A stretch of 44,120 bases of DNA from Pseudomonas asplenii (lineage in GTDB: Bacteria; Pseudomonadota; Gammaproteobacteria; Pseudomonadales; Pseudomonadaceae), in the NCBI RefSeq assembly GCF_001293465.1, contig NZ_JSYZ01000012.1, positions 1-44,120 on the forward strand. Direction: 5' to 3'. How positions within the stretch are numbered: position 1 is the first letter of the stretch; the number at the start of each line of letters is the position of its first letter. Shown piece after piece: positions 17,411 through 26,030 of the stretch. A program made the position numbers and the translations under genes. The notes below the pieces were generated by a model that ran no database searches, was not told where the DNA came from, and worked only from the letters and a program-made list of their open reading frames with translations.

Positions 17411-17417
17411 ATGACAG
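17411..17417 (-). promoter_or_regulatory. Possible PhoB half-site upstream of the phosphoesterase gene
   Basis: The minus strand reads CTGTCAT, a perfect half of a Pho box, about 66 bp upstream of the phosphoesterase start. After the expected four-base spacer the second half (CGTTGCT) matches at only three of seven positions. An AT-rich -10-like patch lies at 17378-17386. Weak candidate. Confidence 0.25.
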
Positions 17418-17547
17418 AACGGCGACGACCGCTCTGCGTCGGGCCATGCAGTATGCCTGTTGGGGACGGGGAGGAAAGTGCTGGCGTTAGGCCGACGAAC
17501 GCTGGCCTGGCTGGCGCGTGTCTTGGCCAGCCATGCTGAATGCCCCG

Positions 17548-18966
17548 CTACGGCATCACCGGCCCGCTATAGGCCAGGGTCGTCCCCAGCGCCCACAGCA
17601 GCACCAGCACCAGCGGCGCATGCACCAGCAACTGCACGAAGGAGAAACCGATCAGGTCGCGCGCCTTCAGGCCCAGCACGCCGAGCAGCGGCAGCATGTA
17701 GAACGGGTTGATCAGGTTCGGCAGGGCCTCGGCTGCGTTGTAGATCTGTACCGCCCAGCCCAGGTGGTACTTGAGTTCGTTGGCGACCTGCATCACGTAC
17801 GGCGCCTCGATGACCCACTTGCCGCCACCGGACGGAATGAAGAAGCCCAGCACCGCCGAGTACACGCCCATCAGCAGCGCATAGGTGTCATGGGAGGCGA
17901 TCCGGGTGAAGAAGGTCGAGATGTGATGCGCCAGGGTCTGGGCATCGCTGCCCTTGACCGTGGTCATCAGCGCCGCGATCGAGCCGTACAGCGGGAACTG
18001 GATCAGCACCCCGGTGGTGGTCGGCACGGCCCGCGATACCGCGTCGAGGAAACTGCGCGGGCGCCAGTGCAGCAGGGCGCCCACCATCAGGAACAGGAAG
18101 TTGTAGGTGTTCAGCCCGGAGATGGCGCTGATCGCCGGCTTGCTCGAGAACTCGTGGAACAGCCAACCGGCGGCCAGCAGGGCCAACAGCAGGGTCAGCA
18201 GCGGGCTGTGTTCCAGCCATTCGCCAGGCCGGGTGCGCGGGCTCAGCGGTGGCAGGTTGAAGCTCGGGTCGACGCCGCAGGCCCTGGCATCGCGAGCCGT
18301 GTTGGGCCCGGGCGCGGTGGCGTAGGCCACCACCAGCGAGACCACGATCAGCGCCAGCAGCAGTGCCCCGGATTGCCAGAGGAAAATGGTCTGGGTGAAG
18401 GGAATGACCCCGGTGATCGACAGGATCGACGGCGGCAGGCTGGCCGGATTGGCCTGCAACTGTGCGGCGGACGACGACAGGCCCAGTGCCCACACCGCGC
18501 CAAGACCGAGGTAGGCGGCGGCCCCGGCGGCGCGGTAGTCCATGTGCAGGTCGGTACGTCGGGCCAGGGCCCGCACCAGCAGGCCGCCGAACACCAGCGA
18601 CAGGCCCCAGTTGAGCAGTGACGCGACCATTGAAATCAGCGCCACCCAGGCCACGGCCGAGCGGCCGTTGCCGGGAATGCGTGCCAGGCGGTCGATCAGC
18701 TTCACTGCGGGCGGTGAGCTGGCGACCACATAACCGCCAATGACCACGAAGGCCATCTGCATGGTGAAGGGAATCAGGCTCCAGAAGCCATCGCCGAACG
18801 CCATGGCGGCATCGGTCGGTTTGGCGCCCATGGCCAGGGTACCCAGGGCGACGACGATCACCGCCAGTGCGGCGAACACCCAGGAGTCGGGAAACCAGCG
18901 CTCGGCCCAGTTCGAGCAGCGCAGGGCAAAGCGGGCATAGCGGCTTTCATCAATGTCGGCAGCCAC
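17548..18966 (-). CDS. Short-chain fatty acid permease, AtoE family
   Basis: This 472-residue integral membrane protein matches the AtoE family of short-chain fatty acid transporters. It has about 12 hydrophobic segments and the conserved WFPDSWVFA and NWGLSLVFGG stretches. E. coli AtoE imports acetoacetate or butyrate-type acids. The start is GTG at 18966, supported by GAGG seven bases upstream. No CoA-transferase or thiolase genes are next to it, so the substrate is open. A 202-bp gap separates it from the phosphoesterase gene downstream, so the two are probably independent. Confidence 0.88.
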   Translation of the reverse strand: MAADIDESRYARFALRCSNWAERWFPDSWVFAALAVIVVALGTLAMGAKPTDAAMAFGDGFWSLIPFTMQMAFVVIGGYVVASSPPAVKLIDRLARIPGNGRSAVAWVALISMVASLLNWGLSLVFGGLLVRALARRTDLHMDYRAAGAAAYLGLGAVWALGLSSSAAQLQANPASLPPSILSITGVIPFTQTIFLWQSGALLLALIVVSLVVAYATAPGPNTARDARACGVDPSFNLPPLSPRTRPGEWLEHSPLLTLLLALLAAGWLFHEFSSKPAISAISGLNTYNFLFLMVGALLHWRPRSFLDAVSRAVPTTTGVLIQFPLYGSIAALMTTVKGSDAQTLAHHISTFFTRIASHDTYALLMGVYSAVLGFFIPSGGGKWVIEAPYVMQVANELKYHLGWAVQIYNAAEALPNLINPFYMLPLLGVLGLKARDLIGFSFVQLLVHAPLVLVLLWALGTTLAYSGPVMP

Positions 18967-19292
18967 GGAAGTACCTCGGTTTTCTTATGATTGTAGGGAG
19001 GACAGCCGCCCCGATGGAGGCGACCGGAACCGCTCAAGAATGCGGTATTCACCGCTCGCTGCAAAGGGCTGGCGAATGAGTACGGACGGGTACTGATTGT
19101 CGAAAAATGGAACCGGCTACGCATATTTCTGCTAAAAAGTGACCCGATGACAGGTTTGAGGTTGTGGTCGCCGCCGAGTGCACTAACCTTTGCCCCTTGC
19201 CGGCCGAGTGCTGATTCGGCTCACTTGTCTGTTTCCGTTACAGGTTGGCCCGCCCCTGCGGCTGTCCCCGAATACGCTATTCCGAGTTCTTT
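18967..19292. other. 326-bp divergent intergenic region
   Basis: This gap lies between the starts of the AtoE-family permease (minus) and the MHS transporter (plus) and should hold both promoters. A sigma-54-like look around 19176-19195 fails because the invariant GG of the -24 element is missing. I see no convincing operator, small gene or repeat. Confidence 0.5.
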
Positions 19293-20606
19293 ATGACCGT
19301 TGATGCCTATCCACGAAACCGCCGTTTCTCCCGGTCCGACTACAAGACCCTGGGCCTCGCTGCATTGGGCGGTGCGCTGGAAATCTACGATTTCATCATC
19401 TTCGTGTTTTTCGCCCTGACCCTCAGCCAGTTGTTCTTCCCGCCGGAAATGCCCGAATGGCTGCGGCTGCTGCAGAGCTTCGGGATTTTCGTCACCGGTT
19501 ACCTGGCGCGACCGCTGGGCGGCATCCTGATGGCGCATTTCGCCGATCGGCTGGGGCGCAAGCGGGTGTTCAGCCTGAGCATCCTGATGATGGCCTTGCC
19601 CTGCCTGCTGATCGGGGTGATGCCGACCTACGCCCAGATCGGCTACTGGGCGCCGCTGCTGCTGTTGCTGCTGCGGGTGCTGCAGGGCGCGGCAGTGGGG
19701 GGCGAGGTGCCCAGTGCCTGGGTGTTCGTGGCCGAGCATGCACCGCCCGCGCATCGGGGGTATGCCCTGGGTGTGCTGCAGGCCGGGTTGACCTTCGGGT
19801 ACCTGCTGGGCGCGCTGACGGCGACCTTGCTGGCGCGGGTCTACAGCCCGGCGGAGATTCTCGATTTCGCCTGGCGCTTGCCGTTCCTGCTCGGTGGGGT
19901 GTTCGGCGTAATCGGGGTCTGGCTGCGCCGCTGGCTCAGTGAAACCCCGGTGTTCATGGCCTTGCAGGCCCAGCGCGAAGCGGGCGGCGAGTTGCCGCTG
20001 CGCACGGTGCTGCGCGAGCACCGGCGCTCGATCGTGCCGGCGATGCTGCTGACCTGCGTGCTGACTTCAGCGGTGGTGGTGCTGGTGGTGATCACCCCGA
20101 CCGTCATGCAGAAGACTTTCGGCATGAGTGCCAGTCATACCTTTGCCCTGAGCAGCCTGGGTATCGTGTTCCTGAATATCGGCTGTGTACTGGCCGGCCT
20201 GCTCGCCGACCGCATCGGCGCCTGGCGCGCCGTGTCGTTCTACAGTCTGTTGCTGCCGGTGGGTATCGGCCTGCTGTATGCCTGTCTGATCCAGGGGGGA
20301 GCCTGGATCAACCTGGCCTATGCCGTGGCCGGGCTGGCCTGTGGCGTGGTCGGCGCGGTGCCGTCGGTGATGGTCGGGCTGTTCCCCAGTCGCATCCGCG
20401 TGTCCGGTATCTCGTTCACCTACAATATTGCCTACGCTCTCTGGGCCAGTACCACGCCGCTGCTGCTGATCGGCCTGATGCCCTGGAGCCCGTGGGTCTG
20501 CGTGGGCTACTGCCTGGTCATGGGGGCGGTCGGGTTGCTCACGGCCTTGTATTTCGGCGGTCGGATCGCAATGAGTGTCGATTCGCGGCCTTGTATCGGG
20601 CACTGA
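19293..20606 (+). CDS. MFS transporter, metabolite:H+ symporter (MHS) family
   Basis: This 437-residue, 12-helix carrier has the MHS signature RPLGGILMAHFADRLGRKR after helix 3 and RVLQGAAVGGEVPSAW in helix 4. MHS members import organic acids, betaines or other small osmolytes with protons. The ATG at 19293 (MTVDAYPRNRR) is chosen because the upstream in-frame stretch is not membrane-protein-like. It stands alone, divergent from the AtoE-type permease, with no catabolic gene beside it. Substrate not predictable. Confidence 0.87.
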   Translation: MTVDAYPRNRRFSRSDYKTLGLAALGGALEIYDFIIFVFFALTLSQLFFPPEMPEWLRLLQSFGIFVTGYLARPLGGILMAHFADRLGRKRVFSLSILMMALPCLLIGVMPTYAQIGYWAPLLLLLLRVLQGAAVGGEVPSAWVFVAEHAPPAHRGYALGVLQAGLTFGYLLGALTATLLARVYSPAEILDFAWRLPFLLGGVFGVIGVWLRRWLSETPVFMALQAQREAGGELPLRTVLREHRRSIVPAMLLTCVLTSAVVVLVVITPTVMQKTFGMSASHTFALSSLGIVFLNIGCVLAGLLADRIGAWRAVSFYSLLLPVGIGLLYACLIQGGAWINLAYAVAGLACGVVGAVPSVMVGLFPSRIRVSGISFTYNIAYALWASTTPLLLIGLMPWSPWVCVGYCLVMGAVGLLTALYFGGRIAMSVDSRPCIGH

Positions 20607-20733
20607 CCGGCAATGGAGGGGCATCCGCCGGAAAGCGGTTTTTCGAGGAGATAAAGGTTCTGACATCCTGAACAGGACAATGCACGGAGTGGCGGCGTCG
20701 GTTCAGGCATTTTCCCGCAAGAGGCATTTCGAA

Positions 20734-21063
20734 ATGGATTTTCGTGTACTTCTGGCCGTGGGCATCACCTTCGGCATTTCCCTGGCAGCCCCGCTGGCGG
20801 GATCCGCCGACGGGCCGTGGCCCCGCAACGCGTCGTCCGGGGCCAGCGCCTCACCTGTCCCGGCCTGGCCGGCTTGTCCGCAAACGCCAGTGCCGCATGG
20901 CGTCGGTTACCCTGTCCGAACGGACTTCATCCAGCATTCCTCGTCCCTGACGAGAGCGGTGTTTCGTTCGGCTCTCCATCGGCGGCAGGCCGAAGGCGCG
21001 CGATTGAGCGGCCATCTCGATGAGCTGCCACTCAAGGAGCATTTGCCGGTGTGGGTGTTCTGA
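20734..21063 (+). CDS. Small exported protein, hypothetical
   Basis: This possible gene encodes 109 residues that I do not recognise. The first 25 residues look like a Sec signal peptide (MDFRVLLAVGITFGISLA, then an APLAGSA cleavage region). The rest is Pro- and Ser-rich with two Cys residues. A GAGG site lies nine bases before the ATG. It ends six bases from the stop codon of the convergent SIS gene (21070). The frame is open further upstream to 20575, overlapping the MFS gene, but the signal peptide supports the shorter form. It could be a chance ORF. Confidence 0.45.
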   Translation: MDFRVLLAVGITFGISLAAPLAGSADGPWPRNASSGASASPVPAWPACPQTPVPHGVGYPVRTDFIQHSSSLTRAVFRSALHRRQAEGARLSGHLDELPLKEHLPVWVF

Positions 21064-21069
21064 GCCGAC

Positions 21070-22098
21070 TCAGCGGGTCTGCGTGACTTTTTTCAGGAAG
21101 CGCGGTTGATCCGGATTGCGCCCGCGCAACTCGGCCAGTTTCGCCGCCATCAGGTAGAAACCCTGGATCATGGTGAATGGCTCCAGCAGCGGATGGGCAG
21201 TGGCAACGCTGGGCAACTCCGCGCCGGGTGTGCCGCTGGGTGCGACCACCATGACCTGGGCCCCACGCAGACGCATATCGTCGGCGAAGGCCAGGGTGCC
21301 GGCCTGCTCCGGTCCGGAGGGTGCGAATATCAGCACCGGATAACCGGCCTCGATGATTTCCATCGGTCCGTGGCGCACTTCGGCGCTGGAAAAGGCTTCG
21401 GCCTGGATACCCGAGGTTTCCTTGAGTTTCAGCGCGGCCTCCTGGGCGATCGGCAGCGCCGGGCCGCGGCCGATGACGATCATCTTATCGGCATGCCGCA
21501 GCACCTTCAGGGCCAGTGTCCATTCCTCGTTTGCCGCCTCGGCCAGGGCCCCGGGCAGGCTTTGCAGGGCTTCTTGCAACGCGCTGTCGTGGCCTCGCCG
21601 GGCGCCCAGGGCCGCGACGGTCTGCACGCCGGCCATCAGCATCGCCACGTAGCTCTTGGTCGCCGCCACGCTCTGCTCCAGCCCGGCCGGCAACAGCACC
21701 TCGGCATCACTGGCGGCGGCCAGCGGCGAGTCGGCGGTGTTGACGAAGGCCGCGACGCTGGCGCCCAGGCGCTTGAGATAGTCGACGCTGGCGATCAGGT
21801 CCGGGCTCCTGCCCGATTGGGACAGCGCCGCCACCCAGCATTTCTTCAGGCGCAGCGGTGGTTGTTGCAGGCTGACCAGCGACAGCGGGATCGACAGCCA
21901 GGGAATTCCCAACTGGCTCATCATGGCGTAGCCGAAGAAGGCGGCGGCGTGATCGGAGCTGCCGCGGGCGACACTGATGACCAGCTCCGGCAGGTCGCTG
22001 GCCAGTTGCTCCGCCAGTGAATGGATCGCGCGGTCCTCATCGAGCATGTGTTGCACGACGGCGGGGATCGACAGGGTTTCCTGGTGCATCAGCGACAT
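21070..22098 (-). CDS. SIS-domain sugar-phosphate isomerase/deaminase (GlmS C-domain or NagB-II like)
   Basis: This 342-residue protein has two SIS domains and no glutaminase domain. The first has VARGSSDHA (43-51) and SQSGRSPD (93-100). The second has GRGPALPIAQEAALKLKE (210-227) and AEAFSSAEVRHGP (233-245). The tail DQPRFLKKVT (330-339) matches the end of GlmS, where a lysine forms a Schiff base with the ketose. This points to a glucosamine-6-phosphate deaminase of the NagB-II type rather than a FrlB-type deglycase, though both belong to the superfamily. The ATG at 22098 is internal to a longer open frame and has the usual N terminus. It is the last gene of the permease-kinase-SIS operon. 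Confidence 0.85.
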   Translation of the reverse strand: MSLMHQETLSIPAVVQHMLDEDRAIHSLAEQLASDLPELVISVARGSSDHAAAFFGYAMMSQLGIPWLSIPLSLVSLQQPPLRLKKCWVAALSQSGRSPDLIASVDYLKRLGASVAAFVNTADSPLAAASDAEVLLPAGLEQSVAATKSYVAMLMAGVQTVAALGARRGHDSALQEALQSLPGALAEAANEEWTLALKVLRHADKMIVIGRGPALPIAQEAALKLKETSGIQAEAFSSAEVRHGPMEIIEAGYPVLIFAPSGPEQAGTLAFADDMRLRGAQVMVVAPSGTPGAELPSVATAHPLLEPFTMIQGFYLMAAKLAELRGRNPDQPRFLKKVTQTR

Positions 22099-22118
22099 GA
22101 CAGTGTTACCTGGGTGCT

Positions 22119-23120
22119 TCAGCCACGCGGGCTGTCGGGTAGGGAGAGAAGGTCGCCGGGAATGAAACTCAACCCGGCGGCGTCCATGGCCATGCTCAGC
22201 GCGCCCCACAGCGGCGCGTCATGGGTGAAATGGGCGGCGACGATCTCTGGCGGAAACGGCACCACCTGGCGGATCAGTTGTTCGAGCACCGGGGCCAGGG
22301 TCGACGCCTGGTGGAACAGGCCGCCGCCAATCGCGATGCGGCTGACATCCAGCGCCACCGCAAGGTTGGCAACCTGCACCGCCATACCGGCGATCCGTTG
22401 TTCCAGGGCCTGGCGTACGGCGCGGTCGTCACTGTCGAACAGGTCCAGGGCACGGTGGCCTTGGCCGAGCATCTCGTTCGCCAACTGGGTGAGGGCGCTG
22501 CCCGAGAAGAACTCCTCCAGCGGCGCCGCGCCTTTTTCGTGGGTTCGCCACAGATCCGTGCGCGACGGGTCGAGAAAGGGTTCCAGCATATAGCCGATCT
22601 CCATGGCCGCGCCGTTACGACCACGAATCAGGCGGCCGTTGGCGATGGCCGCGGCGGCGAGGCCGGTGCCGAGGTTGAGGTAGATCGCATCCTCGATCCC
22701 CGCCAGCGACCCCCAGCGTGCTTCCGCCAGGGCCCCGGCCTTGACATCGTTGTCGAGCATCACGGCGGCGGTGCCCAGGCCGCCGCCGAGCAGCGCCGGC
22801 AGGTCGAGTGCCTCGAACCCCGGCGTATTCGGTGCCATCAGCAGCCGGCTGCCGCGCACCACGCCGGGAAACACCGCCGCCACGCTGGCTACCGGCACCT
22901 CCCCAAAGTCGGCAATACAGCCACGGGCGGCCTGGAGGATACGCTCCAGCGCGGGCTCGCCCCGCAGGCCATCGGCATGGGTCGCCAGCCTGCGGGTACT
23001 CAGGTGCCGGCTCGACGGGTCATAACAGGCGACCTGGGTCTTGGTGCCGCCGACATCAATCGCCAGCAGCACGCCTGGGCTGGGCACCTGGGCGCCCGGG
23101 GTATTCAACGGCTCGAACAT
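22119..23120 (-). CDS. ROK-family sugar kinase lacking the zinc motif
   Basis: This 333-residue protein has the ROK/actin-fold kinase motifs DVGGTKTQ (22-29), the catalytic-Asp segment DNDVKAGALAE (123-133), NLGTG (149-153), GRNGAAMEIGY (167-177) and IGGGLF near 275. It therefore looks catalytically complete. Unusually, the zinc-binding His after EIG is Tyr177 and the Cys-x-Cys-Gly-x-x-Gly-Cys cluster that normally follows is absent. It would phosphorylate the sugar brought in by the neighbouring permease, probably before deamination by the SIS protein. It starts 8 bp after the permease stop and ends 20 bp before the SIS start. Substrate inferred only from context. Confidence 0.85.
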   Translation of the reverse strand: MFEPLNTPGAQVPSPGVLLAIDVGGTKTQVACYDPSSRHLSTRRLATHADGLRGEPALERILQAARGCIADFGEVPVASVAAVFPGVVRGSRLLMAPNTPGFEALDLPALLGGGLGTAAVMLDNDVKAGALAEARWGSLAGIEDAIYLNLGTGLAAAAIANGRLIRGRNGAAMEIGYMLEPFLDPSRTDLWRTHEKGAAPLEEFFSGSALTQLANEMLGQGHRALDLFDSDDRAVRQALEQRIAGMAVQVANLAVALDVSRIAIGGGLFHQASTLAPVLEQLIRQVVPFPPEIVAAHFTHDAPLWGALSMAMDAAGLSFIPGDLLSLPDSPRG

Positions 23121-23128
23121 CGTCGCGA

Positions 23129-24535
23129 TCACTTCTTGTCGAAAGGCCAGAGCCGGTGTGCCCGTGCCCAGAGCAGATAAGCCACGCAGCCTGCGGCGAC
23201 CCACACCAGCGACCATTGGATCGGGTAGGCGCCGGGGGCGTTGTGGTTGGAGGCGAAGTAGATATAGACCCAGCCCACCAGCGCGACGAGCGCCGGGATC
23301 GGGTACAGCCACATCTTGTAGGGGCGCTCCAGGTGCGGCTTGGTCTGGCGCAGCACGAACAGCGAAATGATCTGGGCCACCGACTGCACCAGGATCATCA
23401 CCGTGGTCAGCAGCTGGATCAGCGTGGTCAGGTCGGTGAGGCGGCCGATCATGAACCCGACCGAGGTCAGCACGCCCATGCTCAGGATGCCGTAGACGGG
23501 GAAATCATGCCTGGCGTGAGTGACGCTGAAGGCATTGAAGAACACCTTGTCCTTCGCCGCCTCGAACGGCACCCGCGAACCGCCCAGCAAGCCGGCGAAT
23601 ACCGAAGCGACGGCGGTGATCAGGATCAGCACGGTGACCACGCCCGCGGCGGTGCTGCCCCAGGTTTCGCTCAACACCACCGAGGCCACGGACTTGTAGG
23701 CTGCGGAGTCCGGGTCGAGCATGCGGTGCCAGTCCACCACACCCAGCACGCCGACCTGCATCAACAGGTAGACCGCGAGGATGCCGAGGATCGACAGCAC
23801 GATCGACCTGGGAATCACCCGGCCCGGCTGTTCCACTTCACCGGCCAGATAGGCCGAGGTGTTGTAGCCCAGGTAGTCGTAGATGCCGATGGTCAGGCCG
23901 CCGGCCACGCCTAGCCAGAAACTGCTATCGCCGAGGTTGAACGCGCCTTCCGGGAAGCTGAAGGCCAGGTCGGCATGGAAGTGGCTGAGGGCGGCGACAA
24001 TCAGCGCGCCGATGCTGATCAGCATGATCACCCAGAGCCCGATGCTCAAGCGGGCGATCGACTCGATCCTGCGCCAGAGCAGGAAGATGATGCCCCAGAT
24101 CAGGACCAGGCCGATCAGGTTGCCGGCGGTCTGGCTCATGTCCGGCCAGAACCAGGTCAGGTATTGCACGAAGCCGATGATACCGGTGGACATGATCAAC
24201 GGGATGAACAGCATCGCGGTCCACACGAACAGGAAGGGCAACAGCTGGCCCGTACGTCTGCCGAAGGCTTCGCGCAGGTAGACGTAGGTCCCGCCGGCGC
24301 CGGGCAGGCATGCCCCGAGTTCGGCCCAGACCAGGCCGTCGCATAGCGCCAGCAAGGCACCGAGGATCCATCCGAGGTAAGCCTGCGGACCGCCCATGAT
24401 GACGATCATGGTGGGAATGGTAATGAAGGGACCCACGCCGCACATCTGGCTCATGTTCAGGGCCGTGGCGGGAAACAGACCGATCTTGCGCTTGATGCCG
24501 GACGAACCCTGCCCGGTGGGAGTGGTTGTGCTCAT
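23129..24535 (-). CDS. APC-family permease
   Basis: This 468-residue membrane protein belongs to the amino acid-polyamine-organocation superfamily. The first helix region (IGLFPATALNMSQMCGVGPFITIP) has the broken-helix Gly-rich segment of APC carriers, and about 12 helices follow. The start at 24535 has AAGAGG eight bases upstream. It leads an operon with a ROK kinase and a GlmS-like SIS protein, which is odd for an amino acid carrier and suggests an amine-bearing sugar such as glucosamine or a sugar-amino acid conjugate. The FrlA fructoselysine carrier of E. coli is also an APC protein. The AT-rich palindrome at 24685-24724 lies upstream. Confidence 0.87.
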   Translation of the reverse strand: MSTTTPTGQGSSGIKRKIGLFPATALNMSQMCGVGPFITIPTMIVIMGGPQAYLGWILGALLALCDGLVWAELGACLPGAGGTYVYLREAFGRRTGQLLPFLFVWTAMLFIPLIMSTGIIGFVQYLTWFWPDMSQTAGNLIGLVLIWGIIFLLWRRIESIARLSIGLWVIMLISIGALIVAALSHFHADLAFSFPEGAFNLGDSSFWLGVAGGLTIGIYDYLGYNTSAYLAGEVEQPGRVIPRSIVLSILGILAVYLLMQVGVLGVVDWHRMLDPDSAAYKSVASVVLSETWGSTAAGVVTVLILITAVASVFAGLLGGSRVPFEAAKDKVFFNAFSVTHARHDFPVYGILSMGVLTSVGFMIGRLTDLTTLIQLLTTVMILVQSVAQIISLFVLRQTKPHLERPYKMWLYPIPALVALVGWVYIYFASNHNAPGAYPIQWSLVWVAAGCVAYLLWARAHRLWPFDKK

Positions 24536-24684
24536 GCGTGACGACCTCTTGTGCGAGTGACGGAAGGTGGAGGGCAGGTGGCAAGGGTGTTGCGCGCCGG
24601 CGGCGGCTTCCATCGACTCGGTATCATTATTGTTATGGGGTGCGCTGGCCCCTGAAGCGGCTGCGACCGATGCGTAGAAAAACA

Positions 24685-24724
24685 CGCCAATAAAATTAAT
24701 TCAACTTGATTTAATTAATTGGCG
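24685..24724. promoter_or_regulatory. AT-rich palindromic operator between the permease operon and the ROK regulator
   Basis: A 40-bp imperfect palindrome runs from CGCCAAT (24685-24691) to ATTGGCG (24718-24724), with AATTAATT on both sides of the centre. It is strikingly AT-rich in a GC-rich region and sits in the divergent gap, 17 bp before the regulator ATG and about 150 bp before the permease start. ROK repressors such as NagC and XylR bind AT-rich palindromes of this kind, so it likely holds the operator and overlapping promoters. Confidence 0.7.
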
Positions 24725-24741
24725 GCAACGATCATCCGCCC

Positions 24742-25944
24742 ATGAAAAATCCACAGCACACCCGTACGGTCACCACCGGCACCAACGCCGAACACGCCCG
24801 CCTGCACAACCGCCGGGTGATTCTCGAAGCGATTCGCCTGGGCGGACGCCTGACCCGCGCCGACCTCACGCGCCTGACGTCGCTGACCGCGCAGACGGTT
24901 TCGAACATCGTCACCGAACTGCAGGAAGAGGGCGTGCTGCTGGTGCATGCGGCCGAGAAGATCGGTCGCGGCCAGCCGCCGGTGCCGTTGTCGATCAACC
25001 CGCAGGGTGGGTATTCCATCGGCTTTCATGTCGAGCAGCACTCGATCATCGGTGTGCTGCTCGACCTGCTTGGCGACGCTCAGGCCCAGGTCACCCACGC
25101 GGTCAGCTATCCGAGTTTCGACGACGCGCTGCCGCTGCTGCTCGATACCGTGGGGCAGTTCCGGGCGCTACGTCCTGATGGGCGTTTTCTCGGAGTAGGG
25201 GTGGCGTTGCCTGGGCCGTTCAGCGTCGAAGGCATGACCTCGGTGGGGCCGACGGCGATGTCCGGTTGGGATGATCCGCAGATTCCGACACGCCTGCACC
25301 AGGCCGTCGGCTTGCCGGTACTGATCGAGAACGATGCCACGGCCGCGAGCATGGGCGAACGGCTGTACGGGATTGCCAGCGACCTGCACCACTTCGTCCA
25401 CCTGTTTATCGGCAGCGGCCTTGGGGCCGGCTTGTACCTGGGCAATCGCCTGTATTCCGGGCACTGGCACAACGCCGGGGAAATCGGTCACATGACGGTG
25501 GTGCCCGGCGGCAAGGCCTGTCATTGCGGCAACCAGGGCTGTCTGGAGCGCTATATCTCGATTGCCGCGCTGCTGGAACATCTGGGGCAATCCGGCGACC
25601 AGGACCTGGCGGCCTGGAATTTCGACGATCCACGTTTCAAGGCCGGTGTCGACTCCTGGCTGGACGAGGCCGCGCCGGCGCTGCGCCAGGCGATCAACAT
25701 CCTTGAATCGTTGCTCGATCCACAGACCATCCTGATCAGCGGTTTCCTTCCGCAGGCGATCCTCGCCCGGCTGGTGGCCCGGCTGGAACCCTTGCATCGC
25801 TCCATCAGCTGCCGCCCGGATCGTGAATACCCGCGCATCCAGCTGGGCACCGCCGGGCACGATGCGGTGGCGTTGGGGGCGGCGGCGTTGATGATCCTCG
25901 CGGAGATCAGCCCGGACTATGAAGCCTTGCTCAAACCGGAGTGA
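24742..25944 (+). CDS. ROK-family transcriptional repressor (NagC/XylR type)
   Basis: This 400-residue protein has an N-terminal winged helix-turn-helix (about 24-65) followed by a ROK sugar-sensing domain. The zinc motif is complete: EIGH at 247-250, then Cys260, Cys262 and Cys267 within CHCGNQGCLER. This is the NagC/Mlc/XylR class, which represses sugar genes and releases DNA on binding a sugar or sugar phosphate. It diverges from the APC-kinase-SIS operon across the 24685-24724 palindrome, so it most likely controls that operon and itself. No good Shine-Dalgarno precedes the ATG. Unlike the neighbouring kinase it retains the zinc ligands. Confidence 0.9.
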   Translation: MKNPQHTRTVTTGTNAEHARLHNRRVILEAIRLGGRLTRADLTRLTSLTAQTVSNIVTELQEEGVLLVHAAEKIGRGQPPVPLSINPQGGYSIGFHVEQHSIIGVLLDLLGDAQAQVTHAVSYPSFDDALPLLLDTVGQFRALRPDGRFLGVGVALPGPFSVEGMTSVGPTAMSGWDDPQIPTRLHQAVGLPVLIENDATAASMGERLYGIASDLHHFVHLFIGSGLGAGLYLGNRLYSGHWHNAGEIGHMTVVPGGKACHCGNQGCLERYISIAALLEHLGQSGDQDLAAWNFDDPRFKAGVDSWLDEAAPALRQAINILESLLDPQTILISGFLPQAILARLVARLEPLHRSISCRPDREYPRIQLGTAGHDAVALGAAALMILAEISPDYEALLKPE

Positions 25945-26030
25945 GCCGGCTTATAGTGACTTCATTCAAGAGATGATGCCGCGAAGTCTCCACTGATTTC
26001 GGCGTTGTGGCACTGGCACAGGAACGGCTC

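Noticed and set aside
15588..17414. A 608-codon plus-strand frame
   Set aside because: Antisense to the Tat phosphoesterase, which has clear motifs and a signal peptide; the antisense product has His/Val/Gly-rich shadow composition.
19155..19195. Sigma-54 promoter in the divergent gap before the MHS transporter
   Set aside because: The invariant GG of the -24 element is missing and the -12 spacing does not fit.
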